DNA of 64,000 nucleotides from Pyrenochaeta sp. MPI-SDFR-AT-0127 (GCA_020747015.1 JAGTJM010000062.1:1-64000); one strand, 5' to 3'. Counted from the stretch's first letter, positions 10,802-22,225 are shown. Notes: generated from the sequence alone by a model not told the origin. Program-made: numbers and translations.

Positions 10802-12685
10802 TCATTCATCCCAATTATGCCAGGCAACCGGCGCAGAATCGTTTCCGCCATATGCCGTTCCGCCAAACTCGAGATAACCCTGTGCACCTGAATAGGGTAT
10901 CCTTGCGATATCTTCATAGTCGCCCATGACCCATACGCTCTGCATGCCCATGATCATATGCTGCAGGATGTGGCAGTGCATCATCCAGGCCTGGAGGGGA
11001 CGTGTCAGCAAAGGCTTGATCAAGAAGGATTAAGAGGGAACTCACGCCAGCGTCTTGAACTCGCAAACGCCAACACCGCCATCCTGCTGGCTGAGCTGGC
11101 GTTCCGGTCGTCTGATAGCGGTACAGGTTGGTGGTATCGCGCAGCACAGGGTTATAATTCTTGAGCTTCTCTTCATTGGCAACAGAGTCGTAGGATCCAT
11201 TGCCGCTCCCACAATCGTAAAAATGGCCGCCGTGCATGTGGAACGGGTGGTAGTCTAGGCCGCCATTATTGTTCACCAGGCTACCTGTATTCTCCAAGAT
11301 AATCTCCAGCACTTCGCCCAGCTTTGCCGGCCAGGTGAGCGTGTATGGATCCCAGCCGCCGTTTGCCATTGCGGCAGTATAATTTGGCATTGCAGCAGGC
11401 CCGTTTTTGTAAATGTCAACGAGGTAAGGCGGGGAGTTGTAGGGCTGCTCTTCGGTCCAATTGAGCCCTTCGAGCTGCCATATTATCGTAGATTGGGTTA
11501 GCTGTTGATTGGTAATGTGGACGCGGCGTGTCACCTCCGCCGCGGAGGGGAAGCCATTGGGCTCGAGCGGCTGCAGTGCGTATTCGAGGAAGTTGTACGT
11601 TTCGTTTGACAGGCGTAGTGGCGGGTTCGACGGTGCACTAACAATGCTAGGTGTTGCATTGGAGTACCTCAGCACACCAAAACCAGTGTACACGCGCGGA
11701 CGTTCCTTTGTCTCGAACTGAATGACGTAGTCTGTCTTATTGCCCAGCTCCTCTGCAGTCTTTGTGCGAAGAAGAGCCTCGAAACGTTGTCCAGAACTAA
11801 CAAGCATATGATCAATGGTATATGGCTGCGTATAGTGGCCATCTGCCGCAATCACATCCATTGACGCATGGCCCTCAATACCAAACGCAACCAAGGATAT
11901 GGCCATAGCGCCGACAAAGCGCAGGCGGTACGTTTTTCCTGGTTCGACATCGATAACTGGAAGAACGCAATCGCCATGCCCAGCAGTCGCACCGATCGCC
12001 ACTCCAACACCATTCAGCAATACCGCATTCGTTTCTCCAGACCACAGGAACGGGGTCGCGGTCAGGCCCTGCTCGATGGCATGATCGCTTTTATTGTAGT
12101 AGTCCTGGAAGAAGACGATGCGCTCTTCGTCGTACTCGTAAGGTGGATCTTGCGCGTCTTCAACGATCAACGGCCCAGCTGCGGAAATTGCTTGGAAGCC
12201 AACATGCGAGTGGTAAAAGTAGGTGCCAGAGTCTTCTTCTTCGGGATGGACTTCGTAGTCGAAGCATTGGTGTGGTGCGATCGGCCATTGGCTGACGGGT
12301 GAGCCGTCGCTGAACGGGGCTGTGCGTTGACTGAGACCATGCCAGTGCTGGCCAGTATCAGTGCAATTCTGTGGGGGCACCAAGTATCTTCAAAACTCAC
12401 AATGGTGGTATTAAACTCATTCATGTCATTGCATACCCTAACCCAGCTTGTTCGTCCAGGTGGGAGCCTCAATGTCGGTCCCGGCGAGGTGCCATTGACC
12501 AATACTGACATTCGATGCTCACATGCTACCGTATGATTTTCGTAGGTGACGTGAAGAAAGAAGTCGGGCGTGAAGCTATCATCGTGACAGTGCAAGCGAG
12601 TGTCGTTCTTCAGGACCGGGTTGGATGCGGTACCTGCAGCAACGACAGACGCTATCAAAAGCAAAGAAAACATCAGCCAGGACAT
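10802..12685 (-). CDS. Secreted multicopper oxidase, fungal ascorbate-oxidase type
   Basis: Copper oxidase of 591 residues that oxidises a small organic substrate and reduces O2 to water. Exons on the minus strand are 12685-12401, 12347-11046 and 10990-10802 (introns 53 and 55 nt). The first intron removes the bases between NTTI and HWHGL, restoring the family spacing. A signal peptide (about 1-20) and many N-glycosylation sites indicate secretion. Copper motifs are complete: HWHG (residues 96-99), YHSH (140-143), HPFHMHG, and HCHILQHMIMGM (534-545). The residue ten after the copper-binding Cys is Met545, as in ascorbate oxidases and unlike the Leu/Phe of high-potential laccases, so a moderate redox potential is inferred. 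The QWPI and GYxY-like stretches fit the fungal ascorbate-oxidase family (TIGR03390). The true substrate is open. Confidence 0.93.
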
Positions 12686-12756
12686 ACTTGTCGAGAAGCC
12701 TTAACACTGGGTGCCTCGAGTACTTCTAGAGTAATACCCCTGAATACTACCCCAGA

Positions 12757-12762
12757 TATATA
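12757..12762 (-). promoter_or_regulatory. Possible TATA box of the multicopper oxidase
   Basis: TATATA lies 72 bp upstream of the oxidase start codon, a plausible core-promoter distance. This is position and consensus only. Confidence 0.4.
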
Positions 12763-14190
12763 ACTCATGGGTCGGCCCTGTCCCTGGGATGAACGCTTCG
12801 CCAGACCCTAGGCCTCGCATACGACGATCAACGTGTAATTTGGATATAGCATCGGCCCGGCTTCAACGTGTATCGCAATCTTGGCCGAGTCCCGATCATC
12901 TAGTCTGCTCCGAGTTGGTCGACAAACTTTCCTCAGGTGTAAGGGAGATTGCCGCAATGCACGTGACCCCACAGGAATGCAATGGTGAAGAAAGTCCAAA
13001 CATCCATTGGACGGCCACAACAGCAACTAGGATGCTTGGTCGAAGCTAATACGCACATACTCTGGTGGTGCATTTGTGAAGAGATGCAATGGTTCTCACA
13101 AAAGTGGGTTATGGAGCAAATCCCGCGGCCCGAACAACAATCGGCCCTTGGAGTCGGCCTTTGGGCTCGTATTGAAAGACCCCACAAAACAGCGGCAGTG
13201 CACGCTTATGAGGATCATGGAGTTGTTTATCGGGCAGGACAAGGGTTCGGTAAAGCATACCGTTGGGGCAAAATTCGCGCTCGCGCTGTGATCGGGGTTT
13301 GAATGCCAGCCACTGAGCTGATATGGCTTTACATCATTGATAGATTGACCTGGACACCAACTAAGATGATTTTGTTTCGTCTCTTGACTTGGCCAAACTA
13401 TCAGGCCACGTTCGAGTGTGAGACTGTATACCAGAAGCTGCGAGCACGTACTGAGAGCGAGGAACTGAGGCAGTCTTGAGGGTGATCAGAAGCTCATACC
13501 ATGCTCGGTGCACTTAAAGTGGCCTCTATTCAGGGAAATGACCATCTCCTTGCCATACAAAGGATAACGTGAAAACGAGCAAATGCCTCTATACCGCCCC
13601 TGCACGCAGCGAATCCAAGCATCTATATGCAGCATCATTCCACAGCTCCACAAAAGTCACCTGATCTACATGGCGCGTTTTGAAGATTGTTCTGAAACCA
13701 AAGTTCGCACAAGGAAAGAGGAAAAAAGAAGGAGCCGATCAGTCTCGGCGCGAACGATGTACTTGGCATCGGAAAGGGACGTTGCATAGATAGACGCGAT
13801 GCCGCAATGTCAGGTGGTGGCAAGATAATGACAAGAAGATGAACAATGATGACGATGATGAAACAAAAACGTTTGATCCGTCAGCTCAAAAGCAAAACAA
13901 TCCAAGAACAAAAAAAGTCGTTTGCACAAAAAGTCAGAATTCAGCGTATCGAATGTGAATATGCAATGATGAAGAGGGATCAACTGTAGCCTTGTCAGCA
14001 CGAATCCAGTCAGAGGAAGATGGCAGATAATGAAACAGGAGGGAATCAAGAGAAAAGGGCGCACTGGGTAAGCACTAAGGGCCAAAAAAAGTCGATACAG
14101 TCAAGTCGAAAACGATAAATACACAGGGGGACCAATGTATACAATATCCAACAAACCAAAAGGAAGCCGGGCGATCCGGTCCCCATAAGC

Positions 14191-14218
14191 TTCCCTCCCC
14201 CGCTTTCCGGGGAGGGAA
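14191..14218. repeat. Strong GC-rich hairpin in the GH43 3' region
   Basis: A perfect 10-bp inverted repeat (TTCCCTCCCC / GGGGAGGGAA) flanks an 8-nt loop, 40-67 nt beyond the GH43 stop codon. In that transcript it would form a very stable stem-loop, which might affect 3'-end formation or mRNA stability. Confidence 0.7.
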
Positions 14219-14257
14219 AACCAGCAGGCCTAACCTAAGATAAAGACACATTTATGA

Positions 14258-15475
14258 TCACTTGAGAAACTTACCAAAAAGCTCTTTGCCGCCCTTGACC
14301 AAGTTTTTGACTTCGTTCTTGACATCATTTGTCAGGTTCTTGTTCCCACTGCCGTCTCCTTGGACGCCGGGGGGTAAAAAGCCTCCACCTCCTCCGCCCT
14401 CACCACCACAATGTCCCTTGCCTCCGCAAACCCCTCCGGGACAGCCCTGGATGAAATGCTCAACCTCTCCGCAGCACCGTCCGCATTCTCCATTGCCCAT
14501 GAATGGACCTCCACCTCCCCAGCCTACGCGCATGACGCGGGCCTTGCGACCTTCCCAGCCGGTCTTCTCGTCTGTGGCGTGGAATACGCCCCAGACTTCT
14601 GGCCCAGCGGCGCCGTTGATTAGAACAAAGTTTCCATGTCCAGGTCCGTATGGTGGGGTGTTATCGCGGCTCGCTTTCAACAACGGATTGTTGCTCTTGC
14701 ACCAGCTTCTAACATCCAATGGCGGACCGCCCGTGTAATACAGTATGTTCATCTTGTACTCGTGCGTCCATGAACCTGCACAAGAGTATGCAATGCCCAT
14801 CCAGCGGCCATCAGGCGAGCAGATGAACTGTGGGCCCTCGTTGATGCCACTCATGCCAGAGAATTCGAACTGCAGGTCTGGTGTACTTATGCGGACTGGC
14901 TGGCCCTTGCATTGTGTGGGTGACTCCATCTCCAGGATGAAGATTTCCTGGCGCGATTCGTCGGAGTGCGTGCCCAGAGGCCAGCCTGAGTAGACAAAGA
15001 GCATGGATCCGTGGAGGGTGATGACGGTGCCGTCAATAGCCCATTGATCGTCTGGCATTCCACCCAGGCGACCGAAGTAGTTCCACTTACTGGGATCCAT
15101 GGGATCTTCTTCAGCTGGAGGCCCAGCCAAGACGTACATGCGATGCGACTTGTTCCCCTCCTGAGGATGGGCTGCAGCAAAATAGACGTACCATCTTCCC
15201 TGAATCGAATGCAACTCTGGAGCCCACACGTCGGCAGAGTAAGGCTGATCTGGCGGCGGACGCCACACGACTTCCTTCTTGCAGCGGTTCTCAAAATCGA
15301 AAAGAGAGTCTGCAGACCAGATTTCAATGTGGCCGCCGCAGGTGAAAGTCATGTAGTAGACACCTTTTTCCAGAAGAACGTATGGATCAGGGCAGCCTCT
15401 ATTTGTGATGGTGAGGATCGAATCGTTGTACGGCGGGGCCTGTAAAGGCCATTTCGGCTGAAGTTCGACGGCCAT
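14258..15475 (-). CDS. GH43-family glycoside hydrolase-like protein with Gly/Cys-rich tail
   Basis: Intronless gene for 405 residues. The N-terminal ~320 residues fit the five-bladed beta-propeller of GH43 (arabinanase/xylosidase group). The expected acidic triad is visible: Asp30 (GCPDPYV), Asp148 (WAIDGT) and Glu213 (INEGPQ). Typical blade motifs such as DVWAPELH and WYVYFAA are present. No signal peptide is seen, so the protein is predicted intracellular or to use another export route. Unusually, residues about 325-375 form a Gly- and Cys-rich tail (for example CGRCCGEVEHF and GGVCGGKGHC), and the last 25 residues are a Lys-rich helix. The frame is open to the stop with no splice sites that would remove the tail. 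The substrate is likely an arabinose- or xylose-containing glycan, but this is inferred from family only. Confidence 0.85.
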   Translation of the reverse strand: MAVELQPKWPLQAPPYNDSILTITNRGCPDPYVLLEKGVYYMTFTCGGHIEIWSADSLFDFENRCKKEVVWRPPPDQPYSADVWAPELHSIQGRWYVYFAAAHPQEGNKSHRMYVLAGPPAEEDPMDPSKWNYFGRLGGMPDDQWAIDGTVITLHGSMLFVYSGWPLGTHSDESRQEIFILEMESPTQCKGQPVRISTPDLQFEFSGMSGINEGPQFICSPDGRWMGIAYSCAGSWTHEYKMNILYYTGGPPLDVRSWCKSNNPLLKASRDNTPPYGPGHGNFVLINGAAGPEVWGVFHATDEKTGWEGRKARVMRVGWGGGGPFMGNGECGRCCGEVEHFIQGCPGGVCGGKGHCGGEGGGGGGFLPPGVQGDGSGNKNLTNDVKNEVKNLVKGGKELFGKFLK

Positions 15476-16399
15476 GCCGCAGCCTGCGTGCTCAATTGCA
15501 CGTCTCTAAAGGTCCTTGGGGGCGAGATCAGTCCCAGCGGTCTCACCGTACTGGCTCCTTGCGTATCGGGTTGTTCCTGGGCCTTCTTGTCGTCAATTGA
15601 GCGATCGGAACATCGCAAACCTGCGTGATAGTAGAGTCCCAAGAGAGCATGTGGCCACAGCCACATTTAGCTCACGTGCTAAGTGAAACCGGTCGGGTGA
15701 CGTCATCTCAAAGCGGTTAGAGACGTCCAACTACTGTTGCCGTTTATGCGGCTTCGTTAGGGGCAGAGCTGTGCGAGGTCACGGGGGCGGGCTGGTCAAC
15801 TTGGAAAGAGAGAACGAAGTGGCGCCGAGGAAGAGTCGAGACTGCGATTAGTGTGGCTCATTGTGGAGAAGCGGCAAGCCACCTGTTCCTGCAGGAAGGG
15901 AAGGAACACGCAATCGTGCACCGCAAACAAGGGACGATAACTCAAAAATAGTCATTTCGATGTCTTCGTTCCATCTCTCAGCTCACACTCCGTCCTGATC
16001 AAAAGACTACGTCTTGCCTCTGCCTTGGTAGTACCATACAATCCGCGAACAATGCTTCCTCATAACCCACTGCAATCTACTGCTTGCTCAAACAAAGTCA
16101 AAATGTATGTGCGACCCTTGCCACGGGTCAGAAGAAAAGGTTTTGTGGCCATAGCCATCATCAGACACTAACAATAGGTACGGTAGAAGTGCGTTCGGTC
16201 ATTGCGTTCTCGTATCCCGACTTCAAGTCGGGAGGTTGGCACTCTCAGTGGACGGCGTGGAATATCCAAAGCCACGAGTGTATACAGCGATAGAAAGAAG
16301 ACGCAGTCATTGCGCCAAACTTCCATGGAACAGTTGAATAATAGCAAGCCGGGAAAACAGATAACATTGGTATGCGAAGGAAAATTGCACTCGAGTCGC
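15476..16399. other. Intergenic region: GH43 promoter and spa2 3' end
   Basis: No supported gene. A CACGTG lies at 15673-15678, about 200 bp upstream of the GH43 start. The open frame at 16202-16516 runs antisense to the last spa2 exon and has no motif. Confidence 0.5.
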
Positions 16400-19279
16400 T
16401 TACAGGTCGGTCTTGAGTGTTTGTTCGACCGTCAATTCGCCGGATTCGATGCGGTCAACGCGAAGGACGAGTTCCTATTAGAATTAGCTCGAGTACACTA
16501 CTACTCATCAAGGTGAAAGGCCTACCTTCAAAGCTCTCGCAGTCTTGAAGGCTAGCGGTGGGATCTTTTCCCTGCCGCCACCTCTGACATCGATAGCTAG
16601 CATGTTTTGCCTGCAGTCGTCCAGCACCTCGACAACTGGAAGAGCGTGCTTCTTCAGGGCGGGATTAGAGAGCTGGTTAACGGCCTCATAGGTTCTATTG
16701 CCGGTATCCTCGACCGCTTGGGAGATGTCTTGGATGTAGTCATAAATTTGCTGCTCATCGGCGGGCGTAGAGGCGGGGCTGGACCGAATGAGGTTGACTA
16801 GCGGTTGGATGCTTTGGACAAGCAGAGCTGTCTGGTCTTCAAGATAGTTCTTGGTTGACTGTGAGCGACTATGATTGAAACTTGCTCATGGAGTGCTTAC
16901 CTTGAACTCTAACATGCCGCTGTCAACAGGACCGCCCATTCCATTCATACCTGCACTTTGGCGGTCATAGCCACTATATGGCGAGCTGTAGGTGCTATAG
17001 CCAGTTGTATCGCTGCTGCCTCCTTTGCTGCTGCGGCTGCGCTGATGACCATAACCTGTGGTGGCGCCATTGGTGTTGCCATTGGCGTTGTTGGGTGAGA
17101 ACGCACTGTAGGCCGAGTATACAGTCGGCTTCAGAGGCATCGGTCTGTCGTCTTCTTCATCGTCGTCACGATCTAACTCGTCTTCCGGTGTGGGCCGCAC
17201 TTTGACGTACTTGACCAACTCCACCACGGCAGTTGACAAATGGCTCGCAGCCGCATCGAGTAGACTGACAGGAGAAAGTCCGCTGGAGGAAGCATGGTTC
17301 TTGGTGGCCGTGATGAGATTATTGGCAGTAGCACTGACACGGGACTTGAGCTTCGCCTGCTTCTTCTCTGGGCTCATTACGATATCGCCGCTGATGCTGC
17401 TGTTGGGTGACTGCATTTGCGAAAGAGGGGTGCTATCGATATCTCCGGTGATCGCTCGGACACATTTCACAACGTGTCGCATGCTCTCCAATGTCTGTTC
17501 CGAGTTTGCTCTTCGCGCGGTTTGGAGCAGTTCATCGATGCTTAGTTGGAACTTGGTGACGTGTACGTCTTTGACCAGTCCATCGGGTGTGCTGAAGCTG
17601 GGATCGCGAGCGTAGTTGGTGATGTCTGGTGAGGCGAGCGAGGACAAGCCGATAGACGATGCCTTTAGATTTCGAAGTTGTGTTTTTGAGCGAGCATAGC
17701 GGGATTTCCACTCCTTGAGTTCAGCCTCCATTGCCGACACTTGGTTCGTCAGACGCTCTTCTTTTTCCACGGCGGCATCGCTGCGTGATGATAGTTCCCT
17801 CATCTCTTGCAGGAACAGGGATGCATCTCGCCGTACCTCCTCGGTGACCTGCTGTTGCTCACTCAGTTCTTGCTCCAGCTCTTCGCAACGTTGTCGCCAG
17901 TCACCGCCACCATTGTTGTCTAGCGATTGCTGTTGCGGAGACCTTAATTCGAGATCGGCGATTTGGCTGCGTAGGTTTCTTGTTGATTCCTCGTTCTCGC
18001 TGCGTAATCTATCTATTTCCGACCGTAGCGACGAGTTGAGATTCTCGGCCTTCTCCACCTTGTCCTCGAGCGAGTAGCGCAGATCGTCCCATTCGGCACG
18101 TTCCGAGGCTGTGTTGCCGTCTCGCATCCTATCATTGTCCTGAAGTCGCTGAAGCTCGTCATCCCGGTCTCGTAATGAGCTCTCCAACGAGCCGACCTTG
18201 CCCTGCAGTTCGGACACCTGGTTTTGCAGATCGGCTACCATCTTCTCTTGTGCCATGCTCATGCTCTTCATGCTCTTGTTGGTCTGCCGTCTTGCAGCAG
18301 CACCTTCCAGATTGAATGCGTCGTCGTCGTCGGCCGCGCTGTCATCGTCGTCCTCGACCATGGTTCCCTTGTTTGGCACGATTGTGTTCTGCTGAAATGT
18401 CTTTGGTAATGGGCGCCCAAACGAGTTCTCGTTGGACGACCCTGGTCTTAGTCCTCCTGGGGGACCTGGTGGTCCACTGGGAGGTCCGCCAGGAGGCGGG
18501 CCCCTGTATCCTGGACCCGGTGGTGGGCGCCCACCCATACTGTTCGGGGTCCCACTGCCAGGTCCTCTGTTGCTTATACGACTAGCAATGCTGGCGGCTG
18601 GGCTTGCAGAGCGTGCCATTTCTCCGGTGGTGAATTGTGGGAACCGTCTCTCGAGCTCGTAGAAGACGTCGGTCGCCAGCTGGCGGAAGCGTTCAAGGGG
18701 CAGCGTGGACAGCTTCTGGCGCGCCTGGTTGCGCTTTGGGTGGAAGTTTGTCTTTGGCAGGAGGAAGTTGGGCGTGTCGTTTCCAAGCGCACCAGGCCCT
18801 CCGCGCTTGCGGTCCTGCTCCCTGCGTATCGACTCATCGTAGACGTCGGTGCTGAGCTCCTGGAACTGCACGGCGGACAGCCTGGTCAGCTTGTCCTTTG
18901 CGCGGCTGGGGCGCGGGTTGCCCTTCTCGTCGTTGAGGTATGGGCCGAGATAGGCCTTGAGGACTCGAAAGTGCTCCGACATGGTCTCCTCGAGCATCTG
19001 CATCTTCCTGTTGTTCATGCTGGCATCGCTGACGCTCGAGGCGTACAAGCCCGTGCCGTCGCTGGAGCGGCCGACTGAGCTTGGCGGTGACGGGTTGCCG
19101 TTGGGTGCAGGGCGCATGCCATTGAGCATGCCACCATCAGGGTTGCCGGGGCCGTAGGTGTTGGGCGGGAGGGTGGGCGAGTATGGGTTGTCGCCGGCGA
19201 TGTTCTGGTAGCGGGTGATGGGAGACCAGTCCTGGCTGTCGGTCGAGACGGGCGACAGCGTGCCATTGCGGGTGTTCAT
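16400..19279 (-). CDS. SPA2: Polarisome scaffold protein Spa2
   Basis: Scaffold of the polarisome at hyphal tips, linking formin-driven actin assembly to MAP-kinase signalling. Exons are 19279-16901, 16858-16526 and 16474-16400 (928 residues); the introns are 42 and 51 nt. The ATG at 19279 was chosen over an upstream in-frame Met (19366) because the sequence after it (MNTRNGTLSPVSTD) resembles the conserved Spa2 start, while the preceding 29 residues do not. Two Spa2-homology (SHD) repeats lie near residues 128-156 and 185-213. A Pro/Gly-rich linker (about 245-300) and a long coiled coil (about 335-550) follow. The two short 3' exons encode the conserved C-terminal helical domain ending in a stretch such as ELVLRVDRIESGEL. 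Reading through intron 1 would truncate the protein by about 130 residues. Confidence 0.93.
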
Positions 19280-20456
19280 GGCGTGTTCGGTGTCTTCTTT
19301 GTGTTTCACCGCGCGGGCTGCCGCTGTGATGCTAGCGCCGGATTGCGTGTCAGAGGGCCGGAGCAAGCTTCAGCTCTGCCTGAGGCCTGCCGCTGTCGAT
19401 GGGCGGTGGCTGCTGGGGGTAATTTCGCTGCTGAAACTTTGGGCGTGGTAGCAGACGGCTCAGCGGCCAAGACACAGGGCGCGGTGAATGGCGAGCAACA
19501 AAGAAAGCCGCAGCAGTAGCAGCAGCAGCGCCGCGACAAGGGGAGAGCCAAAGTGCGTGCGTGTGAGAGAGAGAGTGTGTGTGTGGGCGGGCGGGCGGGT
19601 TTGGAAAGAGAGCGTGTGGGAGCAGCACCGTCCAGCGTCTAGCCAAAGAGCCCACAGTGCAGCCGCGAAACAGACAGAGAGCGACAATTACTATACTACA
19701 AAATACCAACAAAAAAGTAACGTTGGGGGACCGGATAGCCGGGGCTCACGGGCTTTTTGAGGGACAAAGATTTGATGCTGCCGCCGCCGCCAAATGTCGG
19801 TCATGGCCCCCTTTCGCAGACGGTGGCTTGGGGGCCTGGGGGAGCGTTGGTACCACTGGAGCGCTAACTGGGCCGGGGTGACGAATGGCACACGGCAGCC
19901 CGCCAGACGTGGATTCTGCGCGCACAATACTAGAGTAGTCTGCTCCAAGGGGACCATTGTACACGCCTGTTGGACGAGACAAGAAAGCCGTGGGCTGGTC
20001 GTCGTGGGGCATATGCTGCCTTGTCTCTCTCTCTATGTGTCTGTCGGTCTCCTCGGCCGCCATCACGTGCTGGCCACGGGACTATTCTGGCCTGGCACCC
20101 TGGGGCCCTCTCCCGTCTCTGACGACGCGCAGTCCAACGCGGCAGGCCATCATTCCGGGCACCATGTGCAATCTTAACGGACAGAGGCTATAGCACACAC
20201 TCGCTCAATCGCTTTCTCTCTTTCCCTTAGCATTATGTCATATAGCAGCACGGCTCGCAGCTCCCCTTTGCAACGCCTCTTCCGCCGCCAAAAAGCAGGT
20301 GCTCGAGTCCCCCAAGAATGGCGCCACGTGCCGCCAGAGCGCCAGCCGCCTATCGATTGCCCATGGTACTGCATCCTAGCAGCCTCATCTACCCTTCATC
20401 CGCGCTATAAACAAACAAAAAAAGTCCCAACTACACCAAATCATGTCCCTCCATGT
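19280..20456. other. Intergenic region with microsatellites; spa2 promoter
   Basis: No supported gene. The 5' flank of spa2 holds a CAG/AGC-type run near 19505-19535 and a GA/GT run followed by GGGC repeats at about 19561-19602. CACGTG palindromes lie at 20064-20069 and 20325-20330. Long CT-rich stretches near 20020-20040 and 20205-20230 are typical of fungal promoters. Confidence 0.55.
19561..19602. repeat. GA/GT then (GGGC)n microsatellite
   Basis: Alternating GTGTGAGAGAGAGAG and GTGTGTGTG runs end in a GGGCGGGCGGGCGGG tract. It lies about 300 bp upstream of the spa2 start codon, probably in its promoter or long 5' leader. Confidence 0.7.
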
Positions 20457-21784
20457 CTAGCGAACCCTCTTGATCTTGGTCGGCGGCTGCTTCCTGCAGT
20501 CTGGACAGAGCCAGTCGCCCACCGGCTCTTCTTTGATGTTCACACACTCCCAGTGAAACCACTGAAACTGGCAGTTGTCGTTGTCGCACGCCACCATGTC
20601 GCCAAAGCTGACCCGCTGGCAAAAGCAGTACTTTGTGTCGTCCGACTCCTCTTCATCTCCGTCGCCGCCTCCCACCCCCGACATGTCCTCGTCCTCGGTG
20701 CCCGCCTCACTGGCCACGCTCTCATCGTCGGCTGTCGTCGATGGCGAGGCTCGGGACCCACCCTTGCGCCGCTTCTTGTGGATCCCAGACTTGGCAGTAA
20801 GAGCCGCCTTGCGCAGCGGTTGCTGTGGTTTCGCCTTCTTCACCGTGAGCGCATTCTTCGGCGGCCTGGGTCCCACGCTGCCTGCACGCGATCCTGGAGC
20901 CGACGGCTTCGGGGTCCCTGGTCCTGCCGAACCCTGTCGGCCCAGGTTCGAGGATGCTGCAGGCAGAGGCCCAATACTGCCAGTTGGTCGACGGCGCTTG
21001 CTGTCACTTCCAGCAGACATTTCCCGCTCTTGTCGAGCCGTTGCCTGTATCGCGCTCTGAGCATTGGTTAGTCTTTGCTGGTTCAATAGTGCTTGCGTTT
21101 GCATGTTTTGCAGCGACGGGTTCATCCTGGCACCGAGATTGGTGCTCGCTGCATTCGTAATTCGTGCAATGGCCGCTGCCTGAGCGAGGTTTGGAGCACC
21201 GCCGCCTTGGTTGCCAGATACTGGGAGCAACGGCGTATTCGCGCCCGTGTTCGTCATCGACGATGGTGCCACCAGATTGCCAGGTGAGTCCCTCAGCAGC
21301 GAGGGCATCTGTGCGTCTGTCGGTATAGAACCGTCATTCTGCAGGTCTCGAAGCTTAATGTCTAGTCGCTTGACGTGGCGGTCCAACTAAAAGCATACGT
21401 GAGCAAGCAGTGAAGATCGTAATCAGGGTGACGTACGAGTGCAGCCGCTTTTTCTACGAGCCCAATCTTCTCCTCCTGAAGAATCTGTGCCTTTTCGTAA
21501 TTTGAGAGAATAACCTTGGAGTATGGATCCTCTTTAGGGTTCTGCACCAGACTACCATTAAGCTTGATAAATTTCTGTAGGCTGTTGTCGCGCTGTGCTA
21601 TTCCAGCGCGGAGCTCCTGAATTTGTGTGTCTTTGGCTTGCACTTCTTCGTAAAGATGTGTTATCTCAGCTGGCAAGTTCGCGACTGCCTGTTGTCAGCT
21701 TCAGCATATGCCCGTGGGGTCGTGAACGCTACCATCATGAATGAACTGCTCCAAAACTGCTGCGGCATCCTCTGCGATCGCCAT
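20457..21784 (-). CDS. YNG2: ING-family PHD-finger protein, YNG2/NuA4 type
   Basis: Histone-reader subunit expected in the NuA4 acetyltransferase complex. Exons are 21784-21733, 21684-21437 and 21386-20457 (introns 48 and 50 nt), giving 409 residues. The N-terminal ING helical domain (about 1-120) carries YNG2-like signatures: VLEQFIHDVANLPAEI, a KFIKLNGS stretch and LDRHVKRLDIKL. A long Ser/Pro/Ala-rich linker with basic patches follows. The C-terminal PHD finger has all C4HC3 ligands (Cys354, 356, 367, 372, His378, Cys381, 394, 397), with the YCFCQ and CDNDNC features of H3K4me3-reading ING fingers, then a basic tail. The start is uncertain: the frame stays open 14-16 codons upstream of 21784 (reading PQPTYGRAFDV), so an extra 5' exon is possible. 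The gene is divergent from a histone deacetylase gene. Confidence 0.9.
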
Positions 21785-22225
21785 GACATCAAACGCGCGC
21801 CCGTATGTCGGCTGAGGAGTTGCAAAGGCCTTTGATCATGCGCAGGTGGTGCTAATGACGAGACGCGTTGAGGCACCCAAGTATGTCAGATATCTTCAAG
21901 CCTTCGGAAAGCGTGAGGAAGAAGCAGTAGCTGTCAATACGGGCCCGCTGCTCCTGCGCTTCTGATGGAATATGTCTGGTTTTCGATGAAATGTCGATGG
22001 CGAAGGTGGAAGGCAAACACCTATGGCGAAGAAGGAACCTGCTCTGCACCGTACCAAAATCTGCCTGCCTGCTCTTTTTACTCTCGTCACACTCTCAGTC
22101 TCAGTATTTTACTTGAAGCCCTTTGGTAATGTTTCACAAGTTGCGTGGCGCAAGTTCGTGAGGCGTTGAAGGTATGCGGCTTTACTAACACGGCGATCTA
22201 GTTGACCATCACGTGCTGAGCGAAA
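21785..22225. promoter_or_regulatory. Shared divergent promoter of the ING gene and the HDAC gene
   Basis: About 440 bp separate the two divergent start codons, so both promoters overlap here. A CACGTG palindrome lies at 22210-22215, only 11 bp before the deacetylase ATG. Part of the left side may be an unannotated 5' exon of the ING gene. Confidence 0.6.

Larger units (their letters stand above)
12686..14257. other. Large intergenic region
   Basis: No supported gene in about 1.6 kb. Open frames near 12790-13310 and 13810-14085 have no recognisable motif and overlap on both strands. A CACGTG lies at 12960-12965. The stretch from about 13800 to 14160 is A-rich and lies downstream of the GH43 gene, so part is probably its 3' UTR. 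Confidence 0.5.

Noticed and set aside
12348..12400. A 32-nt intron ending at CCCACAG in the multicopper oxidase
   Set aside because: Too short, and it would leave extra residues before HWHG; the 53-nt intron ending at GGCCAG restores the family sequence.
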